Counted from the first letter of the stretch, positions 33,218-42,163 are shown. The stretch is DNA of 42,211 nt from Planctomycetota bacterium (GCA_009920765.1 RFZJ01000032.1:1-42211), one strand, 5' to 3'. The notes: generated by a model not told the origin, from the sequence alone. Program-made: numbers and translations.

Positions 33218-34501
33218 TTAAATGCAAGGTCTTGAATACCAAGCGATGAGCTTTTCTGTTTCGTTTCTCTGGGCCAGAATATTAAAACCATATCTTTGGC
33301 GTAAACCACCTAGAATTTTATTAAACCCAAAATGATCATCTACGAGAGAAATAGCTCGCTGAATTTTATCAACCATGGAATCTTGGGAACTTTGGGCCAA
33401 AGAAGTCCAGATAATAATGGGAAATGTGAGTAATAAAATATTCAATCCTTCCCAAAAAGGTATTCCAAAATTAGAAGCGCCAAAAAATTGCAGAGACTCA
33501 ATCTTTACCAGATAATACCTCCTCAAAAGTTCATTAGATTCTTCATCCAACTCGCAACGTCTTGATTCTATATCCTCAAATGTCGTATCAGAAATCCAAA
33601 CATTAAGCTTGGGAACTTTTCCTGCACCTTTGGCAAACTGAATTGCTGCTTTTAAAAGAGCTATTCGACCTTTATTTGCAATCCCCCGATTTGGACCATG
33701 ATCTTTTCTGGTAAAAAGTGCACTTATCTGCCGAAATAATACCCGCCCAACCCAATTAGGCGATGGAACAGCAAAGGCGTCCACAGGTACTTCTGAGGTA
33801 CTAACTTTTCCAAAAATATCAAGGAACTCTATAACCTGATTTATATCCAATTTACTAAGATTAGTTGATTTTAATTCATTGGAAAGAGCAATGCAGCAGC
33901 GTAAAGAATGAGCGACATCATGCTTTCCATTTCGCACCAATTCACTCAATTTATTTCTAAGAGCAAAAATAATTTCCCAACTTGTTTCTTGAGAACAGGA
34001 AAGCATTGGTTTAACTTTGTTTTCTGCGAGTGTAATTGTGAATTTTTCCCGTTCAATCAGTTTGTCTTTGAAATCAACAATCAAATCGCGCTGTTTCAAC
34101 ACCGAATTTCCAAGATTTTTTGCTGCGGATGGGCATGCATACCTCACACCAACCGACCATTCTTTCCCTGTTGGAATTAAAACATAAGGAAAAACTTGGC
34201 AGGGCAAAGGTTTAGCATCCAATCCAAACTTCCCGTGAATTTTACAAAGGTTGTTTTCGCCTAAAAACACACAACTCCCATCCGGCCGATGGTTTAAATT
34301 AATTTTGTTTCTCAATAAGCCTGTTTTTCGGAATGGTTGATATCCACCCAGATCTTGATTAACATCCCAATTCTGAGACTTTATCTTTTCAACTTCATCA
34401 TCGCTTAATCGAACCAAATATTCCTTGCAACATGTTCCGCAAACATGACAATCCCAATTTTGCAAAACTGGCAGGTTGATTTTTTCTGTATTACTTACCA
34501 T
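33218..34501 (-). CDS. YkgJ-type cysteine-cluster (putative metal-binding) protein
   Basis: A 427-residue protein with a zinc/iron-chelating Cys cluster: CHVCGTCC near residue 18-25, then GSCVFLGENNLCKIHG, KPLPCQVFPY and YACPSA. This matches the YkgJ/FliB-like CxxCGxCC domain, which occurs alone or with a long C-terminal region as here. The C-terminal half (from about 200) is helical, with one hydrophobic stretch (ILLLTFPIIIWTSL) that could be a membrane helix. Its function is unknown. The frame opens at a TTG at 34552, overlapping the MFS gene end; I prefer the ATG at 34501, which has AGAG upstream and sits just before the Cys cluster. It follows the MFS transporter on the same strand. Confidence 0.75.
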   Translation of the reverse strand: MVSNTEKINLPVLQNWDCHVCGTCCKEYLVRLSDDEVEKIKSQNWDVNQDLGGYQPFRKTGLLRNKINLNHRPDGSCVFLGENNLCKIHGKFGLDAKPLPCQVFPYVLIPTGKEWSVGVRYACPSAAKNLGNSVLKQRDLIVDFKDKLIEREKFTITLAENKVKPMLSCSQETSWEIIFALRNKLSELVRNGKHDVAHSLRCCIALSNELKSTNLSKLDINQVIEFLDIFGKVSTSEVPVDAFAVPSPNWVGRVLFRQISALFTRKDHGPNRGIANKGRIALLKAAIQFAKGAGKVPKLNVWISDTTFEDIESRRCELDEESNELLRRYYLVKIESLQFFGASNFGIPFWEGLNILLLTFPIIIWTSLAQSSQDSMVDKIQRAISLVDDHFGFNKILGGLRQRYGFNILAQRNETEKLIAWYSRPCI

Positions 34502-34541
34502 CGGGATATCGTCTCTTAAATATGATCCGTGATTACTTAGC

Positions 34542-35669
34542 CTAAAATTCAACTTTATTTTTATAGCAACAGATATTTACCAACCATACAAGTAGTAAAA
34601 TTAAAATCGGAACTGAACCAATCAAAAAAATTGATCCCACAATCCCTTCCCTGCCCAACAATCCCATGACAATTGGACCTGCAACGCTTCCGGCACAGTT
34701 CAATGTAAGATACACAGAATTTGCAGAAGGTTGTTTTTTGTTTTCGATTTGCAAGCCAAGGGAAGCTAATGCTACTGCATATTGACCACCACAGGTTAAA
34801 CCCACAAAAAAAATGAAAATCGCAATTACCACAATTGATTTTGTAAAACCCATCAATATTAGGCACACCAACGATAACACATGTGTTAATAGTAAAACTC
34901 GTTTATGGCCAATTGCATCTGCAAGTCGAGTAATGAATAACATTGAACAAAGAACACCGGCAAACATACTTCCAAATACAATCGAAACATCATCTGCTGC
35001 ATAACCCATTCCCAATATTATTAAGCCAAGGTAAGACAATAAGCCGCCCTCAAGAAAACCCTGGGTAAACGCTGTACAAAACCACACAAACATTTTTTTA
35101 ATATCACCAAAACTGACAACTTCCAATTCTGCAGCATTCTCTATTTTTATTTTAATTGCAAATAGTGCAATCACTCCAAGCAGTGGAAAAAGACCAAATA
35201 GTATATAACCGGTTTTAATATGAATTGATTCCAACAGGGGAGCTAAACTTGCTCCGATTCCTACACCTGCTGACAAACACAATTCGAAAAGGCCAAAAAC
35301 TTTTGCTTTCTCGAAAGGTCCAGCGTTCTGGTATACCAATGTTTCAAGGGGAACAAGTGCCATCGCAGCACTAAAGCCATTTATCATTCGAAGCACTAAC
35401 CACTCCGACGAAGAATTAACAAAAGAAAATAAAACTACACTCAGGCTGGCTCCCATCAGGCCAAGAATAATCGTTATGTTACCCATACTTCTGATCAGTC
35501 TCGTCATGAAAACTGAACCGAGGGCGATGCTAAAATAATAAGCAGAACCATGTAGACCAATTTCCAATCTAGATAAGTCAGCTTTCTCCATGGACAATGA
35601 AGCTAACGTCGCTAGAGCACCAAAACTAACGGCCCAAGAAAAACCTGCAATATTCAATCGTTTTTTCAT
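34542..35669 (-). CDS. Major facilitator superfamily transporter
   Basis: A 375-residue integral membrane protein with about twelve hydrophobic segments, matching a compact MFS permease. Helix-loop signatures include RMINGFSAAMALVPLETLVY and FFVGLTCGGQYAVALASLGL. LADAIGHKRVLLL resembles the cytosolic 2-3/8-9 loop motif (GxLaDrxGrkr). No signal peptide or binding domain is present. The substrate is unknown; the subgroup resembles drug or metabolite antiporters. It precedes the Cys-cluster gene and diverges from glpK, with 104 bases between the start codons. Confidence 0.85.
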   Translation of the reverse strand: MKKRLNIAGFSWAVSFGALATLASLSMEKADLSRLEIGLHGSAYYFSIALGSVFMTRLIRSMGNITIILGLMGASLSVVLFSFVNSSSEWLVLRMINGFSAAMALVPLETLVYQNAGPFEKAKVFGLFELCLSAGVGIGASLAPLLESIHIKTGYILFGLFPLLGVIALFAIKIKIENAAELEVVSFGDIKKMFVWFCTAFTQGFLEGGLLSYLGLIILGMGYAADDVSIVFGSMFAGVLCSMLFITRLADAIGHKRVLLLTHVLSLVCLILMGFTKSIVVIAIFIFFVGLTCGGQYAVALASLGLQIENKKQPSANSVYLTLNCAGSVAGPIVMGLLGREGIVGSIFLIGSVPILILLLVWLVNICCYKNKVEF

Positions 35670-35773
35670 GTATTATCATTATTTTCTTAGAAATAACTTC
35701 AGATTAAATGCACAAGCAATTAATCTAACACAAATATTTAGCCTTGAACCAAACCAATGGAATCTTAAGTATC

Positions 35774-37273
35774 ATGAACACTAATCCTATTATTCTCGTA
35801 ATTGACCAGGGCACAACTTCAACACGGGCGGTCTTAATAGATTGTTGTGCTAATATTATCGCAATCAGTAATTCACCCATTCAACAGATATATCCAAAAT
35901 CTGGTTGGGTCGAACATAATGCTGAACAAATATGGGATAGTGTTAAAACAACTGTTTTAAATCTTAAACACGAACACCCAATACATTATTCTAGAATAGC
36001 ATCAATAGGAATCACGAATCAAAGAGAAACAACTGTAGTCTGGGATAAGTCCACCGGTAGACCTTTACATAATGCCATAGTTTGGCAAGACACACGAACT
36101 TCAGATTATTGCAAAGAAAAAATGCATTTGGATGGAAAAATCAGGAAAAAAACCGGACTGTTACTCAATCCTTATTTCTCTGCTACCAAAATACGATGGA
36201 TTTTAGAAAAATACGACCCTCAAAGATCCTTATGCAATGATAATAAGATTATTGCAGGAACTATCGACACCTATTTGATATGGAAACTTTCGGGTAAGAA
36301 ATCTTTTTATACCGATCACACAAATGGATCACGAACTCTCTTGATGAATATTCATCATGGTGGCTGGGATGATGAGTTGCTTTGTGATTTCAATATTCCC
36401 AAAAAAATCCTAGCTGAAATTCGACCCAGCGTTTTTAATTTTGGATCAACAGCAGACGTTGATTTTCTTCCTTCTGGAATACCAATAATGGGTGTTGCAG
36501 GGGATCAACAAGCTTCTTTAGTTGGACATCGTTGCCATTCGCCTGGGCAGGCAAAATGCACGTTTGGCACCGGTGCATTCCTTTTAAGTCACACAGGTGG
36601 TACTCCCATTAATAGCGACACTGGATTGCTCACCACCATGGCCGCAACAACCGGGAATAAACTTCAATATTGTCTGGAAGGTAGCGTTTTTATTGCAGGT
36701 GCAGCAATTCAATGGTTAAGAGATGGGCTAACCTTTTTTGAAAAAGCTTCAGATTCGGAAATTTTATCATCAGAATCGGATCAAAATGCAGCAATTGTTT
36801 TTATTCCAGCCCTTTCCGGACTTGGCTGCCCTTATTGGAACAGCGATTTCAAAGGTAGTATTCTTGGCTTAACCAGAAAAACAACAAAAAAAGAAATCAC
36901 CCTGGCAGCACTCGAAGGAGTTACACACCAAGTTGCAGACTTAATCGATGCTATAGTAGCAAAATCTTCATGCCCCATTAAATTTTTGGCAATCGACGGA
37001 GGAATGACGGAAAACAAATTTTTCAATCATCTACTTGCAAAAACCACTGGTTTAACCATCCAAACCAGTGCAAATTCAGAAATGACTGCAATAGGTGCTG
37101 GTATTTTAGCGGGCTTAGGATCCGAATTTATGAAGCTCGATGATTTTAATTCACCAAATAAGCAGGAGGGTGAAATTTACAAGCCTGATATAACTCCAGA
37201 AATAATGCTAAAAAAGAGAAATCGCTGGAAAAAAGCGATTAAAAATCTCGAAGTTTTTTACAGTCCTGAATAG
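35774..37273 (+). CDS. glpK: Glycerol kinase
   Basis: GlpK phosphorylates glycerol to glycerol-3-phosphate with ATP in the cytosol. The 499-residue protein has the FGGY-family features: LVIDQGTTSTRAV (phosphate 1 loop), SGWVEHNAEQIW, GITNQRETTVVWDKSTGRPL, AIVWQDTRT, FGTGAFLLSHTGG, AGAAIQWLRDG, PALSGLGCPYWN, and DGGMTENKFFNHLLAKTTGL. The ATG at 35774 fits the family; the frame extends to a TTG at 35744. No glpF or glpD is nearby. It ends 1 base before the oppositely oriented phosphatase gene. Confidence 0.97.
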   Translation: MNTNPIILVIDQGTTSTRAVLIDCCANIIAISNSPIQQIYPKSGWVEHNAEQIWDSVKTTVLNLKHEHPIHYSRIASIGITNQRETTVVWDKSTGRPLHNAIVWQDTRTSDYCKEKMHLDGKIRKKTGLLLNPYFSATKIRWILEKYDPQRSLCNDNKIIAGTIDTYLIWKLSGKKSFYTDHTNGSRTLLMNIHHGGWDDELLCDFNIPKKILAEIRPSVFNFGSTADVDFLPSGIPIMGVAGDQQASLVGHRCHSPGQAKCTFGTGAFLLSHTGGTPINSDTGLLTTMAATTGNKLQYCLEGSVFIAGAAIQWLRDGLTFFEKASDSEILSSESDQNAAIVFIPALSGLGCPYWNSDFKGSILGLTRKTTKKEITLAALEGVTHQVADLIDAIVAKSSCPIKFLAIDGGMTENKFFNHLLAKTTGLTIQTSANSEMTAIGAGILAGLGSEFMKLDDFNSPNKQEGEIYKPDITPEIMLKKRNRWKKAIKNLEVFYSPE

Positions 37274-37274
37274 A

Positions 37275-37853
37275 TTATTTTTCACTGGACTTAAATTCTT
37301 TTAGAAACTTATAAACATCTTTTTCGCTTTCTAACTGATCATAGCCCAAACGCTTAAGCTCCGATAACGCTTTTTCATTGGTCCATTTTTCAAATTCCAT
37401 TCGATATAAAGCACAATAAGAACCAGTACGATGAATACCAGCAAAACAATGGACTAAAACAGGAAAATTATCTGGTTTACTCATCAACTTAAAATATTGC
37501 CTAACATTCTCCATCACGGGTGGCTCACCTGAATCGCTTTCCCATTTTTTAGGGGATAGTCTTAAATATTTGACACCGTATTCACGAGCAAAAGCTTCTT
37601 CTTGAATATCAGGAGGAGCTTCAGAACTGTATGAATCTCTTAGAGAAACAATCGCCTTAATATGATATTCATCGACAATTTTCTTTAAACCAACTGGAGT
37701 CATTTGACCGCTTCGATATAAGACCCCTGGTTTAACAACTCTGAAATTACGATATTGCTTTTGCTGATATTTTGAAACATAGATTGGAAATACAATGACC
37801 GGCAATAGTACAACCAATCCCAAAATGCGAGAAAAACCCATAATACATCCCAT
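37275..37853 (-). CDS. Membrane-anchored dual-specificity/tyrosine phosphatase-like protein
   Basis: A 192-residue protein with an N-terminal hydrophobic anchor (ILGLVVLLPVIVFPIYV, 10-26) and a cysteine-based phosphatase domain. The P-loop is HCFAGIHRTG (C136, R142). D107 in the WESDSGEPP loop is a candidate general acid. The start YRSGQMTPVGLKKIVDEY and AIVSLRD match the SiW14/Cps4-like DSP group seen in bacteria. The anchor would place the domain in the periplasm if it spans once with the N terminus inside, or it acts as an uncleaved signal. Substrate could be phosphotyrosine or inositol phosphates. An alternative ATG at 37841 has GGGA upstream. Confidence 0.85.
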   Translation of the reverse strand: MGCIMGFSRILGLVVLLPVIVFPIYVSKYQQKQYRNFRVVKPGVLYRSGQMTPVGLKKIVDEYHIKAIVSLRDSYSSEAPPDIQEEAFAREYGVKYLRLSPKKWESDSGEPPVMENVRQYFKLMSKPDNFPVLVHCFAGIHRTGSYCALYRMEFEKWTNEKALSELKRLGYDQLESEKDVYKFLKEFKSSEK

Positions 37854-37899
37854 TCTGTTTATTAATCATCTGTTTAATCGTACCGTTAAAAAATCAAAT

Positions 37900-39123
37900 T
37901 TATACAAGTGGTTTTGATTGACTTAAAATACTTGGCCTAAAAACAACCAATATTAATAAGGGCAAATACCACAAAATATAAACGCCGCCCATATGTGCAT
38001 ACCAAAATTGAATACCAATCAGCAATGCTGCCGACAAAGCAATCAAATTACCCAATGTTTTTGGAGTCGGCCAAAAATAAACAGACAAAGCTAATACAAC
38101 ATAAAGAATAAATACAGGAAGCCTGTATGCCCAATGAACCCCATGCCAGAAACTTTGTGTATCTGCCATTGGCTCCTTCCAAGGTATCCAATCAGAAATC
38201 ATCCAAGTAGAGGCCAGATATTGAGTATTTCCGCCATAAGCTAAAATAAAAACAATACTGCTAACGACAAAAGATGACATTGAAGCAATTACAAATCGCC
38301 AAATTCCTCTATCGTAGTAATAAGAAAACCACAAAGGCAACAAGACCAAAGGAAAAAAAAGGCTTCCAAAAGACAAACCCATCAAAATCCCGGATACTAT
38401 TGGTTTATTATGAAAAACAAGAGCCCATACCATCAAAGCCATCAACCAAGAGTGATCCCAGCGACCAATTTTCAATCCTGTATAAGGCATCATAAGATAG
38501 GTATAAGGCAAAAGAAAATATAGGGTTGCACAAGCAAAACCGAGATGATAATCATCATAATGAAACCAACAAACAAGAATAAGACCAACAACAATAAGAA
38601 GATGGCAAAACAAAGTCAATCCCCGCTCAACCCAAAGTCGCAATTTTGAAACATCAACTTCAGCGCCTCCCCTATTTTCGATAATTTTTTCGCCATGCTC
38701 CCTTATTTTATCGATTGGTGTTTGAGGACGGGTTTCTCTTTGATCAGGTAAATTTGGTTCACGAATCGCAACTGCAACAAGACTGAAATAAAAAGCAAAA
38801 GCCAACAGCAACATCCCAGGCACATTTAGATTTGGCTTGAAGGCGGGCCTTCTTTCCAAAACAAGATCCAATAAACATCGCACCAACCAAAAAAGACAAC
38901 TCATCAAAAGCCAGGAATAATAAATACGATCATCGTGCCCCCCCTCCAAAAGAAGTAGAAAGCCAGGCATAAAAAAGAAAATTGACAAAATATCAATATT
39001 ACGAAAACTTAACAACCTGTTGAATTTAAAAAAAAGGGCGCAAGCTAAAATCAATGAAAAATAAAACCATGTAGATGCGTTGGGCAAGGAAATATCAAAA
39101 AATATTGACACTGGAGATGTCAT
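37900..39123 (-). CDS. Polytopic membrane protein, possibly glycosyltransferase-like, unknown
   Basis: A 407-residue protein with about ten hydrophobic helices and a soluble loop around residues 120-160 (IREPNLPDQRETRPQTPIDK... NRGGAEVDVSKLRLWVERG). The pattern of helices interspersed with short aromatic-rich loops (LLPYTYLMMPYTGLK, STWMISDWIPWKEPM) resembles GT-C-type membrane glycosyltransferases of the GT87/DUF2029 kind, but no definite catalytic Asp motif is clear. An early SFRNIDILSIFFFMPGFLLLLEGGHDDR could hold an acidic active site. It sits between the TPR gene and the phosphatase gene on the same strand. Function is unassigned. Confidence 0.65.
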   Translation of the reverse strand: MTSPVSIFFDISLPNASTWFYFSLILACALFFKFNRLLSFRNIDILSIFFFMPGFLLLLEGGHDDRIYYSWLLMSCLFWLVRCLLDLVLERRPAFKPNLNVPGMLLLAFAFYFSLVAVAIREPNLPDQRETRPQTPIDKIREHGEKIIENRGGAEVDVSKLRLWVERGLTLFCHLLIVVGLILVCWFHYDDYHLGFACATLYFLLPYTYLMMPYTGLKIGRWDHSWLMALMVWALVFHNKPIVSGILMGLSFGSLFFPLVLLPLWFSYYYDRGIWRFVIASMSSFVVSSIVFILAYGGNTQYLASTWMISDWIPWKEPMADTQSFWHGVHWAYRLPVFILYVVLALSVYFWPTPKTLGNLIALSAALLIGIQFWYAHMGGVYILWYLPLLILVVFRPSILSQSKPLV

Positions 39124-39204
39124 TGGCTTTATAACAACCTAAAAAAAGTACTTGAAAAATTACAACCCTTTTAAAAGTAATTGCACATAAAGATCATCAA
39201 ACAA

Positions 39205-39238
39205 ATAGAGCCAGGCAGCAATAAATGCCCAGCTCTAT
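39205..39238 (-). terminator. Hairpin after the TPR gene
   Basis: ATAGAGC-CA-GGCA (39205-39217) pairs with TGCC-CA-GCTCTAT (39226-39238) across an 8-base loop, giving a stem of 11 pairs with a symmetric CA/CA internal loop. On the minus strand it lies 17 bases after the TPR stop and is followed by a moderately T-rich stretch (TTTGTTTG), so it is a plausible terminator, though not with a full T-run. Confidence 0.5.
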
Positions 39239-39255
39239 CTGTTGGAACAAGCAAA

Positions 39256-40518
39256 TTACTTATTCTTTTCAATTTTCTTTTCAACTTCTTTTTTCTTATC
39301 TTGTTCCCTCTTTGAAGAACCGGCAAAATTAAGCGCCTCTTTCCAAACTTTAATAGCTTCAGCTTTTTCGCCAAGCGCACTATGAATATCACCAAGATGA
39401 TCCATTATTTCTATATGTTGCCCCTCTTCATCTTTAACAGCCTCCAAAAGCAGTTTTTTAGCTTCGTTATAATCTTTTTTCTTGTAAAGAACCCAGGCAA
39501 GACTATCTAGATAAGCGGAATTATCTTTATCAAATTCAGGCTTAAGATTCTTTATTTTCTTTCTTAATCCCCGTTCAATCTCGATTGCTCTACGAATCAA
39601 TTTCTCGGCTTCTTCAAGATTTAAATCATTGTCCGCCCAAATATAGCCAAGGTCATTGTGATAGGTGGGATTTTCAGGATTTTTTTCAACTAAAGCCTTG
39701 AGAATCTCTGCAGCCTTATCAATTTTTTTGAGTTCCACATATACATTGCTTAGTGTGTACTTAATCTCCTCAAGAAATTCTTCCTTCTCTTCTTTTCCTA
39801 ATCGTTTATCCGCACCGATTTTTACAACAAGATCTTGATAGGTTTTTTCAGCATCAGATATTCTGCCAGCTTCTCGTAAAATTCGAGCTTTAAGTTCAAG
39901 ATTAAGCCAATTATCAGGTTGGTCCTTGTAAAGTTTTTCGACACGTTCTATTGCTTTATCAATTTCACCAAGACGAGATTGGCAAAGCACCATTCTGCGA
40001 AAAACAACTGGCTTTAATCTTATAATCGGAATAAAAGCAGCCTCATCTTCAAGGGTAATATCTAGAAACTCGGAACACAATTTTTCACATTCCTTGTATT
40101 TTTTTGAATCAAAAAGAATCTGAATCAATGGACCGTATCCGGCTGCCATTTTTTGACCACTACCCAAGTTTTTTGCATCAATCAAAAACTTATTATAGAA
40201 ACCAACCGCCGCATCATTTTCGCGTAATTCTTGAGCTATCCTAGCCAATACCCAATAAGCATTACCATTAAGCTTTTTTTCATCTGCAGGGTTTAATTTT
40301 TGAGCACCAGACACAATTTTTTTTGCTTTTTCAACATTTTTTAGTGCATCTACAATTTTGTTTTTTACTGCTTCTTCACCAGTGACAAAATTATATACGA
40401 GCAATGTTTTTAATATTTCTTCGTCTTGATAAAATGCGTTTACAAAAGTCGAGCCTGAAATAACAAGCAAACTAAATAAAATTACAGTGACGGAATTTGA
40501 AACTACACGATTCAACAT
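39256..40518 (-). CDS. Secreted tetratricopeptide-repeat protein
   Basis: A 420-residue exported protein with a signal peptide (VTVILFSLLVISGSTFVNA). The mature part is built of helical TPR-like repeats: AYWVLARIAQELRENDAAVGFYNKFL, LNLELKARILREAGRISDAEKTYQDL, TYHNDLGYIWADNDLNLEEAEKLIRRAIE, LDSLAWVLYKKKDYNEAKKLLLEAV, and a last unit near HLGDIHSALGEKAEAIKVWKEAL. TPR arrays are protein-binding scaffolds. The Lys/Glu-rich tail (KREQDKKKEVEKKIEKNK) is highly charged. A strong AAGGAAAGGA ribosome binding site precedes the ATG. Its partners are unknown. Confidence 0.88.
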   Translation of the reverse strand: MLNRVVSNSVTVILFSLLVISGSTFVNAFYQDEEILKTLLVYNFVTGEEAVKNKIVDALKNVEKAKKIVSGAQKLNPADEKKLNGNAYWVLARIAQELRENDAAVGFYNKFLIDAKNLGSGQKMAAGYGPLIQILFDSKKYKECEKLCSEFLDITLEDEAAFIPIIRLKPVVFRRMVLCQSRLGEIDKAIERVEKLYKDQPDNWLNLELKARILREAGRISDAEKTYQDLVVKIGADKRLGKEEKEEFLEEIKYTLSNVYVELKKIDKAAEILKALVEKNPENPTYHNDLGYIWADNDLNLEEAEKLIRRAIEIERGLRKKIKNLKPEFDKDNSAYLDSLAWVLYKKKDYNEAKKLLLEAVKDEEGQHIEIMDHLGDIHSALGEKAEAIKVWKEALNFAGSSKREQDKKKEVEKKIEKNK

Positions 40519-40638
40519 CTGAAAGTCCTTTCCTTAAAAACGAATTCCTATTCGATTAAAATAGTAACAAACAACTGGCAATTATCCAATTGTTTATTAC
40601 TAATCATGGTAAACTTTTATATTTTTACATTTAGAATT

Positions 40639-40872
40639 TTAAGGGCACGCACAATTAGCCCGCGGTTGGGCCCAATTCCCTTGCGTATTAGGACTATAGG
40701 AAGCACCCTGGACTGGCATACAAGGTTGCGCCTGAGATTGCGGAACACAATAATTTGCAGGAGGTTGCTGATAATAATTTTGTGGTGGATAATCATTGTT
40801 CCTATGGTGGGCGCAACCCAACTGTAATAACGCACAAACAGGAACAATTAGTAATATTAAAATAGTTTTCAT
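40639..40872 (-). CDS. Small lipoprotein, Pro/Gln/Asn-rich
   Basis: A 77-residue protein with a type II (lipoprotein) signal: ILLIVPVCALLQLGC with a lipobox LQLGC, so the mature Cys20 would be lipidated. The rest is a low-complexity, Pro/Gln/Tyr/Asn-rich tail (HHRNNDYPPQNYYQQPP) with additional cysteines and a final CACP. No function is assigned. The ribosome binding site AGGAAA lies just upstream and overlaps the stop codon of the tiny membrane ORF. Its minus-strand run with the UvrC-like gene may be one operon. The 120 bases between it and the TPR gene start (40519-40638) hold nothing I can identify. Confidence 0.7.
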   Translation of the reverse strand: MKTILILLIVPVCALLQLGCAHHRNNDYPPQNYYQQPPANYCVPQSQAQPCMPVQGASYSPNTQGNWAQPRANCACP

Positions 40873-40884
40873 TATTAAGGTTTC

Positions 40885-41031
40885 CTAATCAACCAAAAAA
40901 TCTAAGTTACCGGCAAGACCTATAACAATGAATAATAAAATAACAAGGCCAATTGCATAAAAGGCAAAATAGGCAGAGTTTAACGCCTTGGTTCTATATT
41001 TTTGGCAAGGGATATGTATGTTCAATTTCAT
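40885..41031 (-). CDS. Possible 48-aa single-pass membrane protein
   Basis: An ATG on the minus strand at 41031, inside the end of the UvrC-like gene in another frame, opens a 48-codon frame ending in TAG at 40885. It encodes MKLNIHIPCQKYRTKALNSA followed by a strongly hydrophobic helix of about 22 residues (YFAFYAIGLVILLFIVIGLAG) and NLDFLVD. A basic N terminus plus one transmembrane helix is typical of tiny membrane proteins. Most of the hydrophobic frame lies outside the neighbouring genes and fills the gap before the lipoprotein, whose ribosome binding site overlaps the TAG. There is no strong ribosome binding site at the ATG, so the ORF is uncertain. Confidence 0.4.
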   Translation of the reverse strand: MKLNIHIPCQKYRTKALNSAYFAFYAIGLVILLFIVIGLAGNLDFLVD

Positions 41032-42163
41032 TTTTCATTTTTTTAAACCATCGTTGAATTATTAATTTCTGGAATCTAGCCCATGATACTTGGTGGTTAT
41101 CATTCATTTTTCGTTTTATTTTTTCGATCAAAGATTTTGACAAATGATCCTTCATTTCAAACTGCTTAACTATTTCTGAATGAATTAAAACCCCCTCATG
41201 AATAATATTCAAAACAAACTGTCCATCCTTGAGTTTTTGCCAGTAGAGAAAATTAAGTTGCCCTAAATCTTTTGCCTTTTGTAATATCTGACCAAAGAAT
41301 TCAAGAGTTTGAATCTTTTGTTTGACCAAGCCAGCAAACTCAAACTGAAGGCGATTTGCAAATTCAGACATTTGGTTACCTAGAATTTTTAAAACCGGAC
41401 CAACTTCACCATTTAAAAATTCCTTTATTTTACTCACTCTTGCCATATATTCAGATCGACTGCAACCGCCAGCACATGGCCCTAGACAATTACCGATTTC
41501 GTGTCGCATACAGCCAAACTGCGGCAGTAATTCAAGTAAGTTTTTTTGATTAGCAAAATTAATTGATGTTTTTTCAGCACAATCCCTGAGGCCCAAAGTT
41601 TCATTTAAAATAAGTAACGCTTTATTCACCGATTTAGTGCGGTTAAATGGACCATAAGCTTCCAAATATTTTTTTGGGAGTTTTTTAAGAAGTTTAATAG
41701 CTGGTGCTTCACTGGAGGTCAAAACAAGATAAATTGGCCGCAACCTATGGGCAACCCCCATGACATTTGCACTTGGAAGAAACAAATTAATAACTTCTAT
41801 TTCTCTTAAAAAAGCATGAAATTCAGAGAAACAAATTTGCCAGCATATCAAGGCAGCCCGTCGAATTAACTTTTTTTCTTTCGATTTCTTTTTAAGAAAA
41901 TAAGATTGAAGCCTTTTTCTCAAATTCTTTGCTTTTCCCACATAAATTAAAATCCCTGAAGAATCAACAATCCCATAGATACCAGCTTCCTGAGGTACAA
42001 GCACTTTGACCTGGTGCTTAAGGCCCCCCGGACCATTTTTTTTTACATGGCCACCAACAGCCTCACAACCTTCAGGTAACACTCTACTAGGCCCAAACCC
42101 CGTAAATTCAAGTCGTTCAAACAAATCTCGCATACTTAAAATGCCCACTTTTCTTGACAACAT
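40994..42163 (-). CDS. UvrC-like GIY-YIG nuclease, short form lacking the C-terminal half
   Basis: A 389-residue protein with the N-terminal half of UvrC. The GIY-YIG domain is GIYGIVDSSGILIYVGKAKNLRKRL (GIY 61-63, YVG 74-76), with a basic R82/R84 and E123 as the candidate metal Glu. A Cys cluster follows with C195, C218, C226, C230 and C234 (FGCMRHEIGNCLGPC), resembling the iron-sulfur or metal-binding segment of UvrC. A UVR helix (about 263-290, ANRLQFEFAGLVKQKIQTL) comes next. The RNase H-like 5' nuclease domain and the HhH domains of full UvrC (about 600 residues) are missing. It may make only the 3' incision, like Cho, or act in another repair route. An ATG at 42133 is an alternative start. 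Confidence 0.85.
   Translation of the reverse strand: MLSRKVGILSMRDLFERLEFTGFGPSRVLPEGCEAVGGHVKKNGPGGLKHQVKVLVPQEAGIYGIVDSSGILIYVGKAKNLRKRLQSYFLKKKSKEKKLIRRAALICWQICFSEFHAFLREIEVINLFLPSANVMGVAHRLRPIYLVLTSSEAPAIKLLKKLPKKYLEAYGPFNRTKSVNKALLILNETLGLRDCAEKTSINFANQKNLLELLPQFGCMRHEIGNCLGPCAGGCSRSEYMARVSKIKEFLNGEVGPVLKILGNQMSEFANRLQFEFAGLVKQKIQTLEFFGQILQKAKDLGQLNFLYWQKLKDGQFVLNIIHEGVLIHSEIVKQFEMKDHLSKSLIEKIKRKMNDNHQVSWARFQKLIIQRWFKKMKNEIEHTYPLPKI

Noticed and set aside
40617..40847. Alternative frame overlapping the lipoprotein gene
   Set aside because: It has no signal or domain, whereas the 40639-40872 frame has a lipobox and a good ribosome binding site.
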